Origin: Streptomyces spiralis
GTDB taxonomy: Bacteria; Actinomycetota; Actinomycetes; Streptomycetales; Streptomycetaceae
Assembly (NCBI RefSeq): GCF_014654675.1
Contig: NZ_BNBC01000023.1
Span: 1 to 34,712, forward strand
Direction of reading: 5' to 3'
DNA length: 34,712 bases
Shown: in pieces, positions 32,254-34,712 of the stretch
Layout of the letters: each line of letters begins with the position of its first letter
Numbering within the stretch: position 1 is the stretch's first letter
The notes under the pieces: model-generated
Told to the model about the DNA's origin: nothing
Seen by the model: the letters and a program-made list of their open reading frames with translations, nothing else
Databases searched by the model: none
Program-made: the position numbers and the translations under genes

Positions 32254-33099
32254 ATGTCGGAGGCACTGGTTCTCGGGGGCGGCGGTGTCGGCGGGATCGC
32301 GTGGATCACCGGGCTGCTCGCGGGGCTGGCGGACGCGGGTCAGGACGTCACCGGAGCCGGGCTGATCGTGGGCACCTCGGCCGGTTCGGCCGTGGCGGCC
32401 CAGCTGGGCAGCGGGCTGACGCTGGAGGAGTTGTACGCCCGGCAGGTGGATCCCGCGCTGCAGGCGACCGAGATCATGGCCGAGATGGATCTGGACCGCT
32501 TCGCCGCGGACCTCGGCGCGGCGCTCGGCGAGGCCACCGGCGCCGAGGATCTGCGGCGCAGGGTCGGTGAGTTCGCGCTCCGCGCCGCCACCGTCCCGGA
32601 GCCGGAACGCCGGGCGGTCATCGAGTCGCGGCTGCCGTCGCACGCATGGCCCGCGCGCGAACTGAAGATCGTGGCGGTGGACGCGGACAGCGGCCTGCCG
32701 CGCGTGTTCGACAAGGAGTCCGGGGTCGGCCTGGTGGACGCCGTCGCCGCGAGCTGCGCGGTCCCCGGGGTCTGGCCGCCCGTGACGATCCAGGGACGCC
32801 GGTACGTCGACGGCGGCGTCCGGTCCATCGCCAACGCCGACTACGCGGTCGGGGCGTCCCGCGTGCTGGTGATCGTGCCGATGGGAGCGGCCGAGCCCTT
32901 CCCCAGCGAGAAGCCGCTGGAGCAGGCGGTGGAGGAGCTGGGTGCGCAGGGCGCCGAGGTCGCGCTCGTGGAACCGGACGAGGCGTCGCGCGCCGCTGTA
33001 GGCGACAACGCGCTGGACCCGGCCACACGCCGGCCGGCCGCCGAGGCCGGGCGCCGGCAGGGGCGCGGACTGACGATCGAGTGGATCCGCGCACTGTGA
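32254..33099 (+). CDS. Patatin-like phospholipase/esterase
   Basis: The 281-residue protein has a complete patatin catalytic dyad: oxyanion loop GGGGVGGIAW (residues 8-17), nucleophile Ser42 in VGTSAGS, and Asp186 in VDGGVRS. The segment between these (LAATVPEPERR to AVASCAVPGVWPPV) is typical of the bacterial RssA-like group. It should hydrolyse acyl esters of lipids in the cytoplasm or at the inner membrane face; there is no signal peptide. GAGGGGGCG lies a few bases before the ATG. It stands alone, converging on the sirtuin gene. Confidence 0.9.
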   Translation: MSEALVLGGGGVGGIAWITGLLAGLADAGQDVTGAGLIVGTSAGSAVAAQLGSGLTLEELYARQVDPALQATEIMAEMDLDRFAADLGAALGEATGAEDLRRRVGEFALRAATVPEPERRAVIESRLPSHAWPARELKIVAVDADSGLPRVFDKESGVGLVDAVAASCAVPGVWPPVTIQGRRYVDGGVRSIANADYAVGASRVLVIVPMGAAEPFPSEKPLEQAVEELGAQGAEVALVEPDEASRAAVGDNALDPATRRPAAEAGRRQGRGLTIEWIRAL

Positions 33100-33138
33100 C
33101 GCGCGGCGAAGCCCCGGACGGTCCGTCCCCTTCTCCGC

Positions 33139-33202
33139 GGGAGCCGTGAGACACGGCTTCCTGCGGGAGCCGTGAGACAGCGGCTTCCCTGCGGGAGCCG
33201 TG
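33139..33202. repeat. Three tandem GGGAGCCGTG units with hairpin
   Basis: The word GGGAGCCGTG recurs at 33139, 33165 and 33193, spaced 26 and 28 bases, each followed by a short A-rich part and, in the first two, CGGCTTCC. The first copy forms a ten-base stem (33139-33148 with 33152-33161, one mismatch) and a three-base loop. Placed between converging patatin and sirtuin genes, it probably acts as a two-way terminator made by local duplication. Confidence 0.65.
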
Positions 33203-33243
33203 AAACGCGGACGTCGCCGTGCTGGGCGCCATGCAGGTCTCCG

Positions 33244-34131
33244 TCAGCGGACCCCGAGGCGTTCGGTCAGCTCGGTGAGCGCCTCGCCGAGCGGCAGCGC
33301 CACGTGCGCGTGCGCCATGTCATCGCCGCGCGTCGGGCCGAGGTTGATGATGGAGACGGGCTTGCCGTCCTTCGCCGCGCGCCGCACGAACCGCAGTCCC
33401 GACAGCACGGCCAGCGAAGAGCCGAGGACGAGGAGCGAGTCCGCGGCGTCGACCAGGTCGAAGCAGCGCTGTGTGCGGTGCTTGGGCACGTTCTCGCCGA
33501 AGAACACGACATACGGTTTGAGTACGCCGCCGCACCGCTCGCAGGGCACGACGCGGAACATGTCGACGAGCTCGTCGGGCAGCTCGACGTCGCCGTCGGG
33601 GTTGACCGGCAGCTCGGCGGCGCCCTGCGCCGAGAGGAACTCCCCGTTGGCGGCGAGCAGTCGGGCGTCGAGTTCGTCGCGGGGGCCGGTCGTCCCGCAG
33701 TCGAGGCAGACGACACGGTCCAGGCTGCCGTGCAGTGCGACGGCGTCCTTCGTCCCGGCGGCCTGGTGCAGCCCGTCGACATTCTGCGTGATCACGGCGC
33801 CCACGTGCCCGGAGACGCGCAGCGCCTGCACGGCGTGGTGCCCGGCGTTGGGCCGGGCGGCCGCGATGGCGCGGCGCCCGACGTACCCGCGAGCCCAGTA
33901 GCGGCGCCGGTTCGCCTCGTCCGAGACGAAGTCCTGGTAGGTCATGGGGGAGTGCCGCCGGTGCCGCCCGGTCACGCCCCGGTAGTCGGGGATGCCGGAC
34001 TCGGTGGAGATCCCGGCTCCGGTCAGTACGGCCACCCTGCCGGCGGCGAGTTGCCCGGCGATCTCGTCCATCCCGCCGGCGGGACGAACGCCGGTGTCGG
34101 GCACGGGGCCGACTATCGGGCGCATGCGCAT
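33244..34131 (-). CDS. Sir2-family NAD-dependent protein deacylase
   Basis: The 295-residue protein is a full sirtuin: VAVLTGAGISTESGIPDYRG, VITQNVDGLHQAAG, catalytic His134 in ALHGSLD, zinc ligands CLDC (142, 145) and CERC (197, 200), PYVVFFGENVP, LLVLGSSLAVLSG and the final SIINLGPTRGDD. It removes acyl groups from lysines using NAD and is cytoplasmic. ATG 34131 or 34125 are both possible; neither has a Shine-Dalgarno site, and TAAGCT six to nine bases upstream may be a -10 box. It stands alone. Confidence 0.93.
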   Translation of the reverse strand: MRMRPIVGPVPDTGVRPAGGMDEIAGQLAAGRVAVLTGAGISTESGIPDYRGVTGRHRRHSPMTYQDFVSDEANRRRYWARGYVGRRAIAAARPNAGHHAVQALRVSGHVGAVITQNVDGLHQAAGTKDAVALHGSLDRVVCLDCGTTGPRDELDARLLAANGEFLSAQGAAELPVNPDGDVELPDELVDMFRVVPCERCGGVLKPYVVFFGENVPKHRTQRCFDLVDAADSLLVLGSSLAVLSGLRFVRRAAKDGKPVSIINLGPTRGDDMAHAHVALPLGEALTELTERLGVR

Positions 34132-34331
34132 ACATGCAGCTTAGACGTCTCCGGGTGCGACGTGACCTCGGTGGGGAAGTCGGCGAGCGGCGACAACGCC
34201 GCTGGGGCCCCGCACGTCCTTGGGGCAGGGGGAGTGCATGCCGGACCCCGCGGCTGCGCCGTGGTCCGGCGGGGCATCCCGAGCGGGGTGCTCCAGGGTG
34301 GGGTCCCCGGGGTGGGGCCCAAGACGAGAAC

Positions 34332-34356
34332 CCCGGCGCGATTACGGCGCGCCGGG
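34332..34356 (-). terminator. Terminator hairpin 1 of a twin pair
   Basis: CCCGGCGCG (34332-34340) and CGCGCCGGG (34348-34356) form a perfect nine-base stem around ATTACGG. It lies about 90 bases after the stop of the Gly/Asp-rich gene. Confidence 0.75.
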
Positions 34357-34385
34357 ATTCTGTGTCGTGTGTCTGTTTGCAGGGC

Positions 34386-34410
34386 CCCGGCCCGATTACG
34401 GCGGGCCGGG
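34386..34410 (-). terminator. Terminator hairpin 2 of a twin pair
   Basis: CCCGGCCCG (34386-34394) and CGGGCCGGG (34402-34410) form a perfect nine-base stem with the identical ATTACGG loop. It lies 35 bases after the stop of the Gly/Asp-rich gene. The rest of 34132-34444 has no recognisable gene. Confidence 0.75.
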
Positions 34411-34444
34411 TTCTGCTTGGCCGGTCTCGTGCGATGCGGCTGGA

Positions 34445-34712
34445 TCAGTCGTCGTCGTTGTCGTTGTCGTTTCCGTTGTTGTTGCCGTTGTTGCCGCCGT
34501 GGTCGCCGCCGTTGTTGCCACCGCGGTCGCCGCCGTGGTCGCCGCCGCGGTCGCCGCCGCGGTCTCCACCCCGGTCGTCGCCGTAGTCGTCGTCGTGGCG
34601 GTCGATGACCCGGAAGCTGCCGACCACACCGTTCCTGACGTGCACGCCCCTGACGTCCTTGGGCGTCACGCCGAAGCTGGTGCTGTGGGGGCCGACGGTG
34701 GCGATGGGGGCG
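34445..34712 (-). CDS. Partial gene, Gly/Asp/Asn-rich C-terminus
   Basis: The open frame enters from the right edge and ends at TGA 34445. It starts with an ordinary-looking part (APIATVGPHSTSFG, VTPKDVRGVHVRNGVVGSFRVIDRH), and ends in about 50 residues built almost only from Gly, Asp, Asn and Arg: DRGGD and DHGGD units, then NNGG and NGND units, and a terminal acidic DNDNDDD. The repeat codons (GGC/GAC/CGC/AAC) are regular, so slippage may vary its length. The acidic Asn/Gly tail resembles tails of some secreted Streptomyces proteins, possibly flexible or cation-binding. The N-terminus is missing, so I cannot tell if it is exported. Confidence 0.7.
   Translation of the reverse strand, partial: APIATVGPHSTSFGVTPKDVRGVHVRNGVVGSFRVIDRHDDDYGDDRGGDRGGDRGGDHGGDRGGNNGGDHGGNNGNNNGNDNDNDDD

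Noticed and set aside
33139..33202. CRISPR array
   Set aside because: Only three short repeats, spacers are not unique, and no cas genes are present.

Overview
The window looks like a Streptomyces chromosome segment, probably accessory or arm DNA. Base composition is very GC-rich, GTG starts are frequent, Tat signals are common, and many families are typical of actinomycetes (RheA/Hsp18, ECF42 with a DGPF partner, MmyB-type regulators, GAF-PP2C phosphatase). Gene decay is visible throughout: a lacI gene cut by an IS5-family element at the left edge, a methyltransferase fragment, a twice-frameshifted SDR fragment, and a glycosyltransferase with one apparent frameshift.

Layout. 1-1020: lacI 3' fragment and an IS5-family transposase. 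1318-5298: membrane pentapeptide-repeat protein, a small hypothetical protein, two DUF2267 proteins, then the divergent heat-shock pair hsp18/rheA, with two RheA-type operators between them. 5299-9953: gene remnants, a Cys-less isochorismatase-fold protein, a GAF-PP2C phosphatase, a small secreted protein with three 11-residue repeats, and an ArsR-AHSA1 pair behind a leaderless promoter. 10106-18450: the most coherent system in the window. A Tat-exported GH43-like protein diverges from a tightly packed operon of ROK regulator, ABC permease, ATPase, lipoprotein receptor (TauABC/SsuABC/Ats-like), sulfatase and formylglycine-generating enzyme (FGE). I read this as import of a sulfated compound, followed by cytoplasmic desulfation with a dedicated sulfatase activator. 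Both divergent promoters carry the same 11-bp word over the -35 box, a candidate ROK operator.

18487-25496: DHA2-type MFS exporter divergent from an MmyB-type regulator, SDR remnant, sulfite-oxidase-like molybdoenzyme, ArsR plus NAD(P)H oxidoreductase, and an ECF42 sigma factor translationally coupled to a DGPF/YCII protein behind a matching ECF42 promoter. 25678-34712: frameshifted GT-C type glycosyltransferase, a histidine kinase with no response regulator in the window, a 1010-residue GH106-type alpha-L-rhamnosidase with a CG-centred LacI-type operator, patatin-like esterase, sirtuin, twin terminator hairpins, and the 3' end of a gene with a Gly/Asp/Asn-rich tail. No tRNA, rRNA or CRISPR array was seen.
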